A stretch of 64,000 bases of DNA from the NCBI RefSeq assembly GCF_024397895.1, contig NZ_CP073346.1, forward strand, positions 868,001-932,000, in the 5' to 3' direction. Below are positions 53,635-62,410 of the stretch, one piece after another; position 1 is the first letter of the stretch; the number at the start of each line of letters is the position of its first letter. Both the position numbers and the translations under genes were made by a program. The notes under the pieces were generated by a model that saw nothing but the letters and a program-made list of their open reading frames with translations, ran no database searches and was not told the DNA's origin. Source of the DNA: Pseudomonas benzenivorans. GTDB taxonomy: Bacteria; Pseudomonadota; Gammaproteobacteria; Pseudomonadales; Pseudomonadaceae.

Positions 53635-54816
53635 TCAGGCGACGACCTTGCTGGCCCTGAGTTCGGCGATCTGCTCGGGCGAGTAGCCCAGTTCGGCCAG
53701 CACCTGCTCGGTGTGCGCGCCGAGCGCCGCGCCGATGTGCCGGGGTGCGGGCAAGCCGGCGGAGAACTTGATCGGGCAGGCGAGCTGCCGCTGTGCGGCC
53801 GCCTCGTCGCGCGGCACCTCGGTGACCAGCTGGCGGGCCTTGAGCTGGGGATGCTCGAGGGCCTCGGCCAGGCTCAGCATGGGCTCGACGCAGGCGTCCA
53901 CCGAGGCGAACAGCCGGTTCCACTCGGCGAAGTCGCGCTTTTCGATCTCGATCTCGATCTCGCGCTTTAGCGCGCTCTGCTGGGCGGGATCGGCCGAAAG
54001 CCCGCGCCCGGCCAGTTCCGGACGGCCGATGACGGCACAGAACTGCTGCATGAACTGCGGCTCCAGGCTGCCGACCGACAACCAGCGGCCGTCGCGGGTG
54101 CGGTAGTAGTCGTAGAAACTGCCGCCATTGAGCGCCTGGCTCTCCATGCCCGGCTCGACGCCGGCGGCCAGGTAGCCTGCCCCGGCCATGCCGTGCAGGC
54201 TGAAGGCGCAGTCGGTCATGCTCACGTCCACCTGCTGCCCTTGCCCGCTGACCTGGCGCTGGATCACTGCCGCCAGCAGGCCCATCACCCCGTGCAGGGA
54301 GCCGCCGGCGATATCGGCCAGCTGCACGCCCAGGGGCAGCGGTCCGCTCTCACGCCGGCCGGTGTAGCTGGCGAGGCCGGCCAGGGCCAGGTAGTTGATG
54401 TCGTGGCCGGCGCGATCCCTGTAGGGACCGGTCTGGCCGTAACCGGTGATCGACACGTAGATCAGCCGCGGGTTGACTGCCTTGAGCGCTTCGTAGCCAA
54501 CACCCAGCTTGTCCATCACCCCGGGGCGGAACTGCTCCAGGACGATGTCGTACTCGCCCACCAGCTGCTTGACCAGCGCCACCGCCTCGGCGCGCTTGAG
54601 GTCCAGGGCGATGCAGCGCTTGTTGCGGTTGAGGTAGGCATGGCTGGCCGAGACGCCAGCATCGTGGGGCGGCAGCACGCGCACCAGGTCCTGGCGACTG
54701 GGCGACTCGACGCGCAGTACCTCGGCGCCCATGTCGGCGAGCAGCAGGGAGGCGAACGGCCCCGGCAGCAGGGTGGAAAAGTCGAGAATCTTCAGGGAGG
54801 ACAGCGGGCCGTTCAT
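53635..54816 (-). CDS. CaiB/BaiF-family CoA-transferase (AMACR-like)
   Basis: 393 residues from ATG 54816 behind GGAGC. Family III CoA-transferase/racemase: LDFSTLLPGPFASLLLADMGAEVLRVE, RNKRCIALDLK, GYGQTGPYRDRAGHDINYLALAG (catalytic His-Asp) and LPLGVQLADIAGGSLHGVMGLLAAV. The GHDINY and LPLGVQ stretches fit alpha-methylacyl-CoA racemase more than formyl-CoA transferase. A CGATCT hexamer repeated three times (53943-53960) encodes EIEIEIEK near residue 290. Divergent from the AraC gene. Confidence 0.9.
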   Translation of the reverse strand: MNGPLSSLKILDFSTLLPGPFASLLLADMGAEVLRVESPSRQDLVRVLPPHDAGVSASHAYLNRNKRCIALDLKRAEAVALVKQLVGEYDIVLEQFRPGVMDKLGVGYEALKAVNPRLIYVSITGYGQTGPYRDRAGHDINYLALAGLASYTGRRESGPLPLGVQLADIAGGSLHGVMGLLAAVIQRQVSGQGQQVDVSMTDCAFSLHGMAGAGYLAAGVEPGMESQALNGGSFYDYYRTRDGRWLSVGSLEPQFMQQFCAVIGRPELAGRGLSADPAQQSALKREIEIEIEKRDFAEWNRLFASVDACVEPMLSLAEALEHPQLKARQLVTEVPRDEAAAQRQLACPIKFSAGLPAPRHIGAALGAHTEQVLAELGYSPEQIAELRASKVVA

Positions 54817-55036
54817 TTCAGCTCCTCGGATGGAAAACAGCACCCGGCGGGCCACGGCATCCGCGCAGGCGCCGGCAAGGCAATTCGGCTCAGGGCAACA
54901 AGTCAACAGGTTAGGCGCCGTCCACCCCTCTCACAATGACCCGGGCGCTCGGCCTCGATTGACCCATTCGCTCGGCCGGCTTGTCCTGGCGCAATGCAAC
55001 TGCCTACCATCGGCGGCCTGAACAGGAGCCTGCCCC

Positions 55037-56035
55037 ATGCGCGAACGCACCATTGCCAGCCATTTCGTCCGCGCCGCCCTGCGCGGCGGCGAGCGCCAGG
55101 GTCTGGACTGTGCACCGCTGTTGCGCCAGGCCGGCATCCAGGCGGCGCTGCTCGACGAGCCACGGGCGCGCATCGCCCCCGAGCAATTCACCCACCTGTT
55201 GCAGCTGCTCTGGACGAGTCTCGACGACGAATACCTGGGTTTGGGCCGCTTGCGCAGCAGACGCGGCACCTTCGCCATGATGTGCCACGCGATCATCCAC
55301 AGCCGCACCCTGGACAAGGCCCTGGCGCGCGGCGCCTTGTTCTACGGCCTGTTTCCCGAGGCGCCGGGCATTCGCCTGAGCCGCGAGGGCGACTGGGTGC
55401 GCCTGAGCGTCGAGGATGCGCGCCTGTGGGACCCGGATCACTTTCTGGTGGAGAGCCTGCTGGTGATCTGGCACCGCCTCGCCAGCTGGCTGATCGGCCA
55501 GCGCATCCGCCTGGAGCAAACCAGCTTCCGCTATGCCGAACCGTCCCATGCCAGCGAATATGCGCTGCTGTTCCCCGGTCACCGCTGCTTCTGCGCCGAC
55601 AGCAGCAGCCTGCTGTTCCATGCCCGCTATCTGGCGATGCCGCTGCTGCAGGACGAGCGCACGCTCAAGCAGTTTCTCCAGCACTCGCCGGCCGACCTGC
55701 TGGCCCGGCCCGACAGTGGTGACAGCCTGAGCGGCCAGATCCGCCGCCTGCTCGGCCGCGACTGCCGGCATTGGCCGGACCTGGACGGCGTCGCCCGCCA
55801 ACTGCACATGAGCCCGCCGACCCTGCGCCGCCACCTGCGCGAGGAAGGCTCGAGTTTCCAGGAATTGAAAGACCAGCTACGCCGCGACCTGGCGATCTTC
55901 CAGCTGGGCCGCGACGAGCTGTCGATCCAGGTGATCGCCGAGCAGCTCGGCTTCTCCGAGCCCTCGGCCTTCCACCGCGCGTTCAAGAAGTGGACCGGCC
56001 TGACCCCGGGCGCCTACCGCGCCCAGGAACACTAG
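55037..56035 (+). CDS. AraC-family transcriptional regulator (OruR-type)
   Basis: 332 residues. An N-terminal arabinose-binding-like/ligand domain typical of the OruR/ArgR-type subgroup (LLRQAGIQAALLDEPRARIAPEQFTHLL) and a C-terminal double HTH: VARQLHMSPPTLRRHLREEG and VIAEQLGFSEPSAFHRAFKKWTG. It likely controls the CoA-transferase gene it faces. Start ATG 55037. Confidence 0.9.
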   Translation: MRERTIASHFVRAALRGGERQGLDCAPLLRQAGIQAALLDEPRARIAPEQFTHLLQLLWTSLDDEYLGLGRLRSRRGTFAMMCHAIIHSRTLDKALARGALFYGLFPEAPGIRLSREGDWVRLSVEDARLWDPDHFLVESLLVIWHRLASWLIGQRIRLEQTSFRYAEPSHASEYALLFPGHRCFCADSSSLLFHARYLAMPLLQDERTLKQFLQHSPADLLARPDSGDSLSGQIRRLLGRDCRHWPDLDGVARQLHMSPPTLRRHLREEGSSFQELKDQLRRDLAIFQLGRDELSIQVIAEQLGFSEPSAFHRAFKKWTGLTPGAYRAQEH

Positions 56036-56056
56036 CCGCCGACCGGTCCTCGCGCC

Positions 56057-57241
56057 CTACAGCCGCCCTGCGCGCCAGGTGGCCAGCAGGAACAGGCTGG
56101 CCAGCACCGCCAGCAAGGGCAGCCAGCCGGCGTGTTGCCACACATAGCCGCCGACATAACCGACCAGGCTGGAGCCCAGGTAGTAGGCGCACAGGTACAG
56201 CGCCGACGCCTGAGCCTTGGCGCCCTGGGCACGCTGACCGACCTGGCCGCTGGCCACCGCGTGGGCGGCGAAGAAGCCCAGGGTGAACAGCGCCAGGCCG
56301 CCCACCACTGCCGCCAGCCAGGGTGTGGCGCAGAGCCCCACGCCGACCAGCATGATGCCGATGCCCCCCTGCAGCACCTGGCGCGCGCCGAGGCGCGGCA
56401 CCAGGCGCCCGGCCCAGCCGGCGCTGAAGATCCCCAGCAGGTAGACGCTGAACAGCAGGCCGATGGCGCTCGGCGACAGGTTGAACGGTGCCGCTGCCAG
56501 GCGAAAGCCGATGTAGTTGAACAGCGCGACGAAACCGCCCATCAGCAGGAACGCCAGCAGGAACAGGCTGCGCAGTTCCGGGTTGCGCAGATGCGTGGCG
56601 AAGTTGCCGAGCAGACCGCGCAAGGACAGCGGCTGCGCCTGGAAATGCCGGGAGGGCGGCAGCAGCCAGAGAAACAGGGCCAGGGCCAGCAGTCCCAGCC
56701 CGGCGATGCCGCCGAGGGCCAGGTGCCAGCCGCCCAGGTCGCTGAGCACGCCGGCGAGCAGCCGCCCGAGCAGGCCGCCCAGCGCCGTGCCGCCGATATA
56801 CAGGCCCATCGCCGCCGGCAGCGCCTGCGGGTCGAACTCCTCGCCGACATAGGCCATGGCCAGAGCCGGCAACCCGCTCAGGGCCAGGCCGAGCAGCGCC
56901 CGCAGGACCAGCAGGTAATCCCAGGTTTCGACCAGGGCGCAGCCGAGCCCCAGCACGCTGGCCAGCGCCAGGGCCGCGGCCATCACCGGCTTGCGCCCCC
57001 AGCTCTCGGCCAGGGCGCCGGAAACCAGCAGGCACAGTGCCAGGCTGAGGGTCGCCAGGGACAGGGCCAGGCTGCTGGTCGCGGCCGACACCGCGAATTC
57101 GGCGGCCAGTTGCGGCAGCAACGGCTGCACGCAATAGAGCATGGCGAAGGTGGCGAACCCGGCGCAGAACAGCGCCAGGGTGGCGCGCCGATAGGCGCCG
57201 GTACCGCGCTGAAGGTGCGCGCTGACAGGAGAGGAAGACAT
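56057..57241 (-). CDS. MFS transporter (YnfM-like)
   Basis: 394 residues from ATG 57241 (a TTG two codons upstream is rejected). Twelve helices; FATFAMLYCVQPLLPQLAAEF and RKPVMAAALALASVLG near the first motif match the YnfM/arabinose-efflux-like family. Convergent with the AraC gene; divergent from an EamA transporter. Substrate unknown. Confidence 0.9.
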   Translation of the reverse strand: MSSSPVSAHLQRGTGAYRRATLALFCAGFATFAMLYCVQPLLPQLAAEFAVSAATSSLALSLATLSLALCLLVSGALAESWGRKPVMAAALALASVLGLGCALVETWDYLLVLRALLGLALSGLPALAMAYVGEEFDPQALPAAMGLYIGGTALGGLLGRLLAGVLSDLGGWHLALGGIAGLGLLALALFLWLLPPSRHFQAQPLSLRGLLGNFATHLRNPELRSLFLLAFLLMGGFVALFNYIGFRLAAAPFNLSPSAIGLLFSVYLLGIFSAGWAGRLVPRLGARQVLQGGIGIMLVGVGLCATPWLAAVVGGLALFTLGFFAAHAVASGQVGQRAQGAKAQASALYLCAYYLGSSLVGYVGGYVWQHAGWLPLLAVLASLFLLATWRAGRL

Positions 57242-57459
57242 CGACAAGGCTCACAAGACCGGCCACCAGCAGGCCGCCGGCAAGCCTAGCACGGACACCC
57301 GCCCGCACGGCACACGACAGCCCCCTCCATAGGTCTAGACCGCACCTGTTGGCCCGACGCCAGGGGTCGATTGGCGCCACTGCGCATTACCCGCCTGTGG
57401 CACTATTGCCGAGCAGCCGGGTGACCCGCAGTGCGCCATTGGTACAAGGAAGAAGCCGC

Positions 57460-58305
57460 TTGGAAACCTCCGTATTTCTCGCCGTGATGGCCGCCGCCGC
57501 GCTGCATGCGTGCTGGAACGCCCTGCTCAAGATCGGTCTGGACCGCTTTCTCACCGCCTGCCTGATCCAGATCGCCGCCGGCGCGGTGGCACTCTGCACC
57601 CTGCCCTTCGTGGCCTTTCCCCAGGCATCGGCCTGGCCGTGGATCGCCCTCTCGGCCCTGCTGCACATCGGCTACAACAGCTTTCTCGCGCGCGCCTACC
57701 AGCACGGCGACCTCGGCCAGGTCTACCCGATCTCTCGCGGCAGTTCGCCGCTGATCGTCGCCCTGCTGTCGGTCACCCTGCTCGGCGACCACCTGCCCGC
57801 GGGCCAGTGGCTCGGGCTGCTGGCCCTGGTCACGGGCATCTGGCTGATGGCCCTGCGCGGCGGCCACCTCGCGACGCGCTTCAATGCGCCTATGCTGTCC
57901 AGCGCATTGCTGACCGCCTGCTTCATCGCCGGCTACACGCTGTCCGACGCGGTCGGCGCGCGCAACAACCAGAATGCGCTGTCCTACTCGATGTGGCTGT
58001 TCAGCGTCAGCGGCCTGGTCATGGCCGTGGTGCTCGCGGCGAGCCGCGGGCCGCGGGTATTCCTGCGACTCGGGCCACACTGGAAAGGGGGGCTGATCGG
58101 CGGCGCGCTATCGCTGGCGGCCTACAGCATCGTCATCTGGGCCATGACCCAGGCGCCGGTGGCGCTGGTGTCGGCGCTGCGCGAATCCAGCGTGCTGTTC
58201 GCCCTGCTGATCGGCAGCCTGTGGCTCAAGGAAAGCTTGGCGCCGATCCGCCTGCTGGCGTGCGGCCTGATCCTGATCGGCATGCTGGTGATGAAACTGG
58301 CCTGA
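57460..58305 (+). CDS. EamA/DMT-family transporter
   Basis: 281 residues with TTG start at 57460, supported by AAGGA 9 bases upstream and by the family start (AAALHACWNALLKIGLDRFL). Ten-helix DMT plan with two EamA repeats (QVYPISRGSSPLIVALLS; APVALVSALRESSVLFALLIG). Efflux or uptake substrate unknown. Confidence 0.88.
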   Translation: METSVFLAVMAAAALHACWNALLKIGLDRFLTACLIQIAAGAVALCTLPFVAFPQASAWPWIALSALLHIGYNSFLARAYQHGDLGQVYPISRGSSPLIVALLSVTLLGDHLPAGQWLGLLALVTGIWLMALRGGHLATRFNAPMLSSALLTACFIAGYTLSDAVGARNNQNALSYSMWLFSVSGLVMAVVLAASRGPRVFLRLGPHWKGGLIGGALSLAAYSIVIWAMTQAPVALVSALRESSVLFALLIGSLWLKESLAPIRLLACGLILIGMLVMKLA

Positions 58306-58382
58306 ACCTCCTGTCCCCAGCGCAGACAGCCATGTCCGACAACGGTCTGCCGCCGATCACACTCGGCGGCACACTGACCCGG

Positions 58383-58424
58383 CCCGCCGACAGGCGCCTC
58401 GATCCAATTGGAGGCGCTGGCGGG
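58383..58424. terminator. Nested hairpin between convergent genes
   Basis: CCCGCC at 58383 pairs with GGCGGG near 58419, enclosing GCGCCTC and GAGGCGC. No T-tract, so weak as a rho-independent terminator, but it lies between convergent stops (EamA and the secreted protein). Confidence 0.5.
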
Positions 58425-58447
58425 TCGTGCTACTTCTCAACGTGTTG

Positions 58448-59104
58448 CTACTCTAGCTCCGCCTCCAAAGGTTCGACGCTGACCGAGAAGCTGCGTATGC
58501 GCCCCTGCTCCTCGATCTGGTGCACCCCTATGCCCGTGACGGTACCCGTCGCGCCCAGAGGGAAGGTTCCGGCATCCTCGGACTTGATCTTGAAGTCACG
58601 GTCCGATTCGCAGTCGCAATCCTCAGCGCCGACGAAGGGTCCAGGGTTGAAGGTGCCATCGTTATGGAAGTGGGCGAACCCGGGGTGGGCATTCTCGACG
58701 AACTCGTTCTCGTCATCGTCGAGTTTTTCCGTGTTATCGAAGGCCATTCCCTCAATGCCACGGAGTAGCTTGTAGTTGTTGTTGAGGGTCAGGTTCCAGG
58801 TGATACGCAGACCGAAGCTGTCCTCGGCAGGTGCCATCTCCTGAACGAAGTTGATGTCGATGGGTTTGCCGTTGGCGACATTCAGGGTCAGGTCGAGCGT
58901 ACCCTTGTTGCGTCCCGTACCGGCATTGCCGGTGAAAACGCAGTTGCTCACCTGGGTATCATCGAAGGTCAGCATCCAGCCTGTATCCCGACTGCCGTCT
59001 GCCAGCTCGCAGGTGCCCGCGCTGGCCGGTCCGGCGAACAGACCTGCCCCGGCAATGCCGAGGGCCAGTGGCACCGAGTAGATTTTCAACCAATGAGTGA
59101 ACAT
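58448..59104 (-). CDS. Secreted acidic protein of unknown family
   Basis: 218 residues from ATG 59104, GGAGG upstream. Signal peptide MFTHWLKIYSVPLALGIAGAGLFAGPASA, cleavage after ASA. The mature part is beta-rich and acidic, with three short Cys motifs (TCELADGSRD; SNCVFTGN; AEDCDCESD) and segments such as WNLTLNNNYKLLRGIEG and AGTFPLGATGTVTGIGVHQIEEQG. It looks like a jelly-roll or PEP-CTERM-type exported protein but lacks that C-terminal anchor. No named domain. Downstream (202 bases) of the AraC-like regulator on the same strand. Confidence 0.78.
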   Translation of the reverse strand: MFTHWLKIYSVPLALGIAGAGLFAGPASAGTCELADGSRDTGWMLTFDDTQVSNCVFTGNAGTGRNKGTLDLTLNVANGKPIDINFVQEMAPAEDSFGLRITWNLTLNNNYKLLRGIEGMAFDNTEKLDDDENEFVENAHPGFAHFHNDGTFNPGPFVGAEDCDCESDRDFKIKSEDAGTFPLGATGTVTGIGVHQIEEQGRIRSFSVSVEPLEAELE

Positions 59105-59305
59105 GGTGTCCTCCATTCTCTGCACAAAGCCCCAGCCTTTGCGTTTGTTCCCTCCCAGGACGTTGGAAAAAGCCGAATAGCTGCCTTGCCTCTCTACTCC
59201 GGAAAGCCAAGGCCGGCGCCTCGCCCCCTGCTTGCGTGGGTGACGCTGCCCGAGTGGCAGTATAGGGTTCAGACTAAAGTCTGATTGTGCTGGCGTTGCG
59301 AAACA

Positions 59306-60103
59306 CTATGCGTCTTCTGGGCAAGGCCGATGTTCGGACGGGTTCAGACGGTATTGCGAGGGGGTGACGCCAATGCGCTGGCGGAACAGTCGGGTGAAGT
59401 GCGAGGCGTTGCGAAACCCGGCGGCGCTGGCCACCTCGCAGATCGTCACATGGGGATTGCCCAACATCTTCAGGGCCCGCTGCAGCCGGTATCGGCACAG
59501 GTACTCACGAAAGGTCAGGCCGTGGACGCGCTTGAAGCTGCGACTGAGCTCCCAGACGCTCATGCGACAGCAGCGGGCGACATCCTCGAGTCGCAGCACC
59601 TCGGCATAGTGGCGCTGCACATAGGTCAGCGCTTCCTCGGCCACGCGCTCGGAGCGCCCCGGCGCCTCGATGCGCGCCTCCTGGGGAATCAGCGGTGCCG
59701 GCATGGCAATCTGCCGCCCGGCGTCCTGGCTCGCCGGCAACACCTGCAACAACTGGCCGATGCGTCGCCACAGGTCCTGCTCCGATACCGGTTTGACGAG
59801 GTAATCCCAGACCCGCGTGCGAAACGCCCACACGGCCAACGCCTCGGAATGGTGGAGGGTGAGCATCAGAATCGGCAGGGCCGGGAAGGCCTGCTTGGTT
59901 GCGCGCAGGGTTTTCAGACCATTCAGGCTGGGGTAGTCGAATTCGAAACAGGCCAGCAAGGGAGCGCCCCGCTCGATGCCCTGAAACAGGGTCGCCGTGC
60001 CGACCTGATGCAGCAGCCGGACATGGGCTTCGAGCTCGCCCACTGGACTGGGCTCCAGCGTGTTACTGCGCAAGTCGGCCCACATCAGGCAGGGCACAGC
60101 CAT
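59306..60103 (-). CDS. AraC-family regulator with receiver-like N-terminus
   Basis: 265 residues from ATG 60103, six bases after GAGAGG; an adjacent ATG at 60106 is an alternative. Residues 45-110 resemble a receiver C-half (ACFEFDYPSLNGLKTL with Asp56; LPILMLT; VWDYLVKPV with Lys104), but the acidic pair at the start is missing, so phosphorylation is doubtful. AraC HTH follows: LEDVARCCRMSVWELSRSFKRVHG and ICEVASAAGFRNASHFTRLFRQRIG. No partner kinase nearby. Lies 240 bases from the IS element. Confidence 0.86.
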   Translation of the reverse strand: MAVPCLMWADLRSNTLEPSPVGELEAHVRLLHQVGTATLFQGIERGAPLLACFEFDYPSLNGLKTLRATKQAFPALPILMLTLHHSEALAVWAFRTRVWDYLVKPVSEQDLWRRIGQLLQVLPASQDAGRQIAMPAPLIPQEARIEAPGRSERVAEEALTYVQRHYAEVLRLEDVARCCRMSVWELSRSFKRVHGLTFREYLCRYRLQRALKMLGNPHVTICEVASAAGFRNASHFTRLFRQRIGVTPSQYRLNPSEHRPCPEDA

Positions 60104-60333
60104 CATATGCCTCTCATCGAATTCATCCTGCCCCGCATACGGGGCCACGGGCCCGACATCGACACGGGCTCGCGGCCACTGCCCGGACGCAAGCTCATCG
60201 CAATCAGACCCCAAAAAGTATAGGTCGGCTGCTGGCACACCGTGCCCAGAAGGGGCGGAGCCCGGTACGGGCCGTAGTCTGCAGCGCCGCACTGGAGCCT
60301 AGCTGACCCGGCGATGCCGTCGGTCAATCGGGC

Positions 60334-60341
60334 AAAAAAAA
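60334..60341. repeat. Left copy of 8-bp target duplication (A8)
   Basis: Eight A residues just left of the IS1595-type element; identical to 61378-61385 on the other side. Confidence 0.8.
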
Positions 60342-61377
60342 GGCTATGTACCAATAGCGTGTTGCAGGGTTCTGCCTACCGCCTCCTGAATGCAGTGAGC
60401 CGGCCGAATATTCCGCTGATAGCGCTCTAGCATGCGGCGCCAGCCCAGGTAATTCGGGAGGTAGCGGGTGGCCACGCCGTGAAAGCGGGTCATCCAGCTC
60501 TTCAAGCGGCTGTGGTAGGCGTTGACGTTCTGAATATGGAAAGCGCCTTGGCGCACTCGCTGGCCGGGGCGGGCATGCACGACCTGATGGGTGATGCCCT
60601 GTGCCCGGGCAAAGCTGGCATAGACTGCCGCCCCGTCACTGCAGAGCACGGCCTCCCGGTCGATCAGCGGCATCAACGCCTCTCGCACATGATTGGCATC
60701 GAGCTTGGCCAACTTGAAGTCAGCGGTGTGGCCCTCCCGGTCGCGCACCACCATCACCGGGATCTGGTCTTTACCCGTGCCGCGGGTCACGCTCACCCCA
60801 CCTCGTTTACGGGGCGGCCGAGGCAACTGCCTCTGGCCCTTGAAGGACTCCAGAAAGAACGTCTCATCCACTTCGACAATCCCTGCCTCATGCGTGGCGT
60901 GATGCTCAGCCGCTGCAGCCAGGAAGCGGTGCCTCCAGAGGAAAGCGGTGTTTTTGCTGATGCCGCATGCCTGGGCCGCCTTGCGCACGCTAAGCCCGTC
61001 AATCAGTGCCTGGGCGTAGTCTTTCCAGCGTTCGGGGTAGTGCAGGCGGGCAAGGCCTGTTGCTGAGCGCGCGGTGCAAGTCCGTCGACAACTACGGCAA
61101 CGATAGCGGCGCAGACTGCGCGACCAACCCCAGGGCGCAAGCTGATTCGCATTGGTCTGGCAATGCGGGCAACGCTGCAGCGCCGGCAGGCAATCGAGCA
61201 CTTCTGTCGCCGGCGGGTTCCGCAGTGCCTGATGAAGCGTAGATTTCTGATGGGCGCTGAGTTGGCTCAGTTGAGCCAGCCAGTGGTGAAAGGCTTGAGT
61301 ATCCATAATCGGCAGACCTCCTGATTGGAACTCTGCCGTTTAGATTAGTACTCGCAACACATCGTTGGTACATAGCC
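60342..61377 (-). mobile_element. IS1595-family insertion sequence
   Basis: A 1036-bp element with imperfect terminal inverted repeats: both ends begin GGCTATGTACCAA and share GTGTTGC after four mismatches. It is flanked by 8-bp direct repeats (A8), the size generated by IS1595 elements. One transposase fills it. Intact by inspection, hence potentially active. Confidence 0.93.
60344..61306 (-). CDS. IS1595-family transposase
   Basis: 320 residues, ATG 61306. An N-terminal zinc ribbon (CPHCQTN and CRSCRRTC), an HTH ([31 protein letters not shown]), then a DDE-type core with Asp in IVEVDETFF and Asp in [13 protein letters not shown], and the family tail [28 protein letters not shown]. The stop codon sits inside the left inverted repeat. 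Full length. Confidence 0.94.
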   Translation of the reverse strand: MDTQAFHHWLAQLSQLSAHQKSTLHQALRNPPATEVLDCLPALQRCPHCQTNANQLAPWGWSRSLRRYRCRSCRRTCTARSATGLARLHYPERWKDYAQALIDGLSVRKAAQACGISKNTAFLWRHRFLAAAAEHHATHEAGIVEVDETFFLESFKGQRQLPRPPRKRGGVSVTRGTGKDQIPVMVVRDREGHTADFKLAKLDANHVREALMPLIDREAVLCSDGAAVYASFARAQGITHQVVHARPGQRVRQGAFHIQNVNAYHSRLKSWMTRFHGVATRYLPNYLGWRRMLERYQRNIRPAHCIQEAVGRTLQHAIGT

Positions 61378-61385
61378 AAAAAAAA
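61378..61385. repeat. Right copy of 8-bp target duplication (A8)
   Basis: Matches 60334-60341. It is also the T-tract (minus strand) of the terminator at 61378-61407. Confidence 0.8.
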
Positions 61386-61407
61386 CGGGAGCCCAAACGG
61401 GCTCCCG
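61378..61407 (-). terminator. Strong rho-independent terminator, IS inserted at its T-tract
   Basis: On the minus strand: 9-bp perfect stem CGGGAGCCC / GGGCTCCCG with loop GTTT, followed by eight T. The T-tract equals the IS target duplication, so it survived insertion. The transcript it ends must start between 61408 and about 61600, where I see no gene. Confidence 0.9.
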
Positions 61408-61602
61408 TACTCGAATCTGAGAAAAGGTCGGGGCCGGCAGACACCGGCACCAACTACAACCTCACCTGCGTCCCCGAAGAAACGCGAGCTCAGTCTGGCA
61501 AAAGCCCAGTCAACTATCCGTTTAGCTTTGTTGCGGTTTTGCAAAGAAATGTAAGTGCGCCGGTGGCTGGCAGGCGCGGGCGGCGCGCGGCAGAATGCCG
61601 GC
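61408..61602 (-). ncRNA. Possible small RNA or short transcript ending at the terminator
   Basis: The 195 bases between the terminator and the divergent PPTase start hold no convincing coding frame, yet the terminator is strong and minus-oriented. A small hairpin with GCCGG/CCGGC arms lies near 61433-61450. A short transcript of up to about 180 nt is therefore plausible. No promoter located with confidence. Confidence 0.35.
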
Positions 61603-62313
61603 ATGAGCCAAGCCTACCTGCCCTCCTGCTGCACCCCGCTGAGCGATCATTGGCCACTGCCGCAGACGCTGTCTGGCGTGCAACTGATCAGCACGCGCTT
61701 CGATCCCGAGCGCCTGGATGCCGATGATTTCAGCCGCTGCGGCATTGCCCCGGTCCGCGGCGTGGCCAAGCGCCAGAGCGAATACCTCGCCGGTCGCCTG
61801 TGCGCCCGCGAAGCCCTGCGGCGCCTGACTGGCGAGGGCCTGGTGCCGGCGGTGAGAGAAGACCGGGCGCCGCAGTGGCCCGCAGGTCTGGTTGGCTCGA
61901 TCAGCCACGGCAACGGCTGGGCCGGCGCCCTGGTGGCGCGCGGCGAGGCCTGGCGCGGCCTCGGTCTGGATATCGAGCAGGTCCTGAGCAGCGTCCGCGC
62001 CGAGCGCCTGGCCGCAGAAATCCTCACCCCGGGGGAACTGCAGCAGCTGCAAGCGCTGCCGGCCGAGCAGCGCGCCTGGCGGGTCAGCCTGACCTTCTCG
62101 CTCAAGGAAAGCCTGTTCAAGGCGCTCTATCCCCTGGTACTGCGGCGCTTCTACTTCCACGACGCCGAGCTGCTCGGCAGCCAGGACGACGGCCGCGCGC
62201 GCCTGTGCTTGCTGATCGACCTGGGCGCCGACTGGCCGGCTGGCAGCGAACTGCAGGGGCAGTTCGCCGAGTGCGACGGCCAACTGCTCAGCCTGGTCAG
62301 CATCCCGGCCTGA
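61603..62313 (+). CDS. pcpS: 4'-phosphopantetheinyl transferase (EntD/PcpS-like)
   Basis: 236 residues from ATG 61603. Motifs: [41 protein letters not shown] (metal-binding Asp/Glu) and [14 protein letters not shown]. Group II PPTase of the EntD type; in Pseudomonas PcpS serves acyl, siderophore and other carrier proteins. Near apeB, as in relatives. Upstream spacer carries the short minus-strand transcript region. Confidence 0.93.
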   Translation: MSQAYLPSCCTPLSDHWPLPQTLSGVQLISTRFDPERLDADDFSRCGIAPVRGVAKRQSEYLAGRLCAREALRRLTGEGLVPAVREDRAPQWPAGLVGSISHGNGWAGALVARGEAWRGLGLDIEQVLSSVRAERLAAEILTPGELQQLQALPAEQRAWRVSLTFSLKESLFKALYPLVLRRFYFHDAELLGSQDDGRARLCLLIDLGADWPAGSELQGQFAECDGQLLSLVSIPA

Positions 62314-62410
62314 GCCCCGCGCGGGGGCCCCGGGCACCGGCGCGACACAGGCCGCGCCATCGCCACCGACAAATCCGATAAACTCCGCGCATTGCCGCCA
62401 GGAGTGCCCC

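Noticed and set aside
60104..60292. N-terminal extension of the AraC-like regulator by about 63 residues
   Set aside because: No ribosome site for the upstream start, unlike composition (RRCRLRPVPGSAPSG); the ATG at 60103 has GAGAGG at proper distance.
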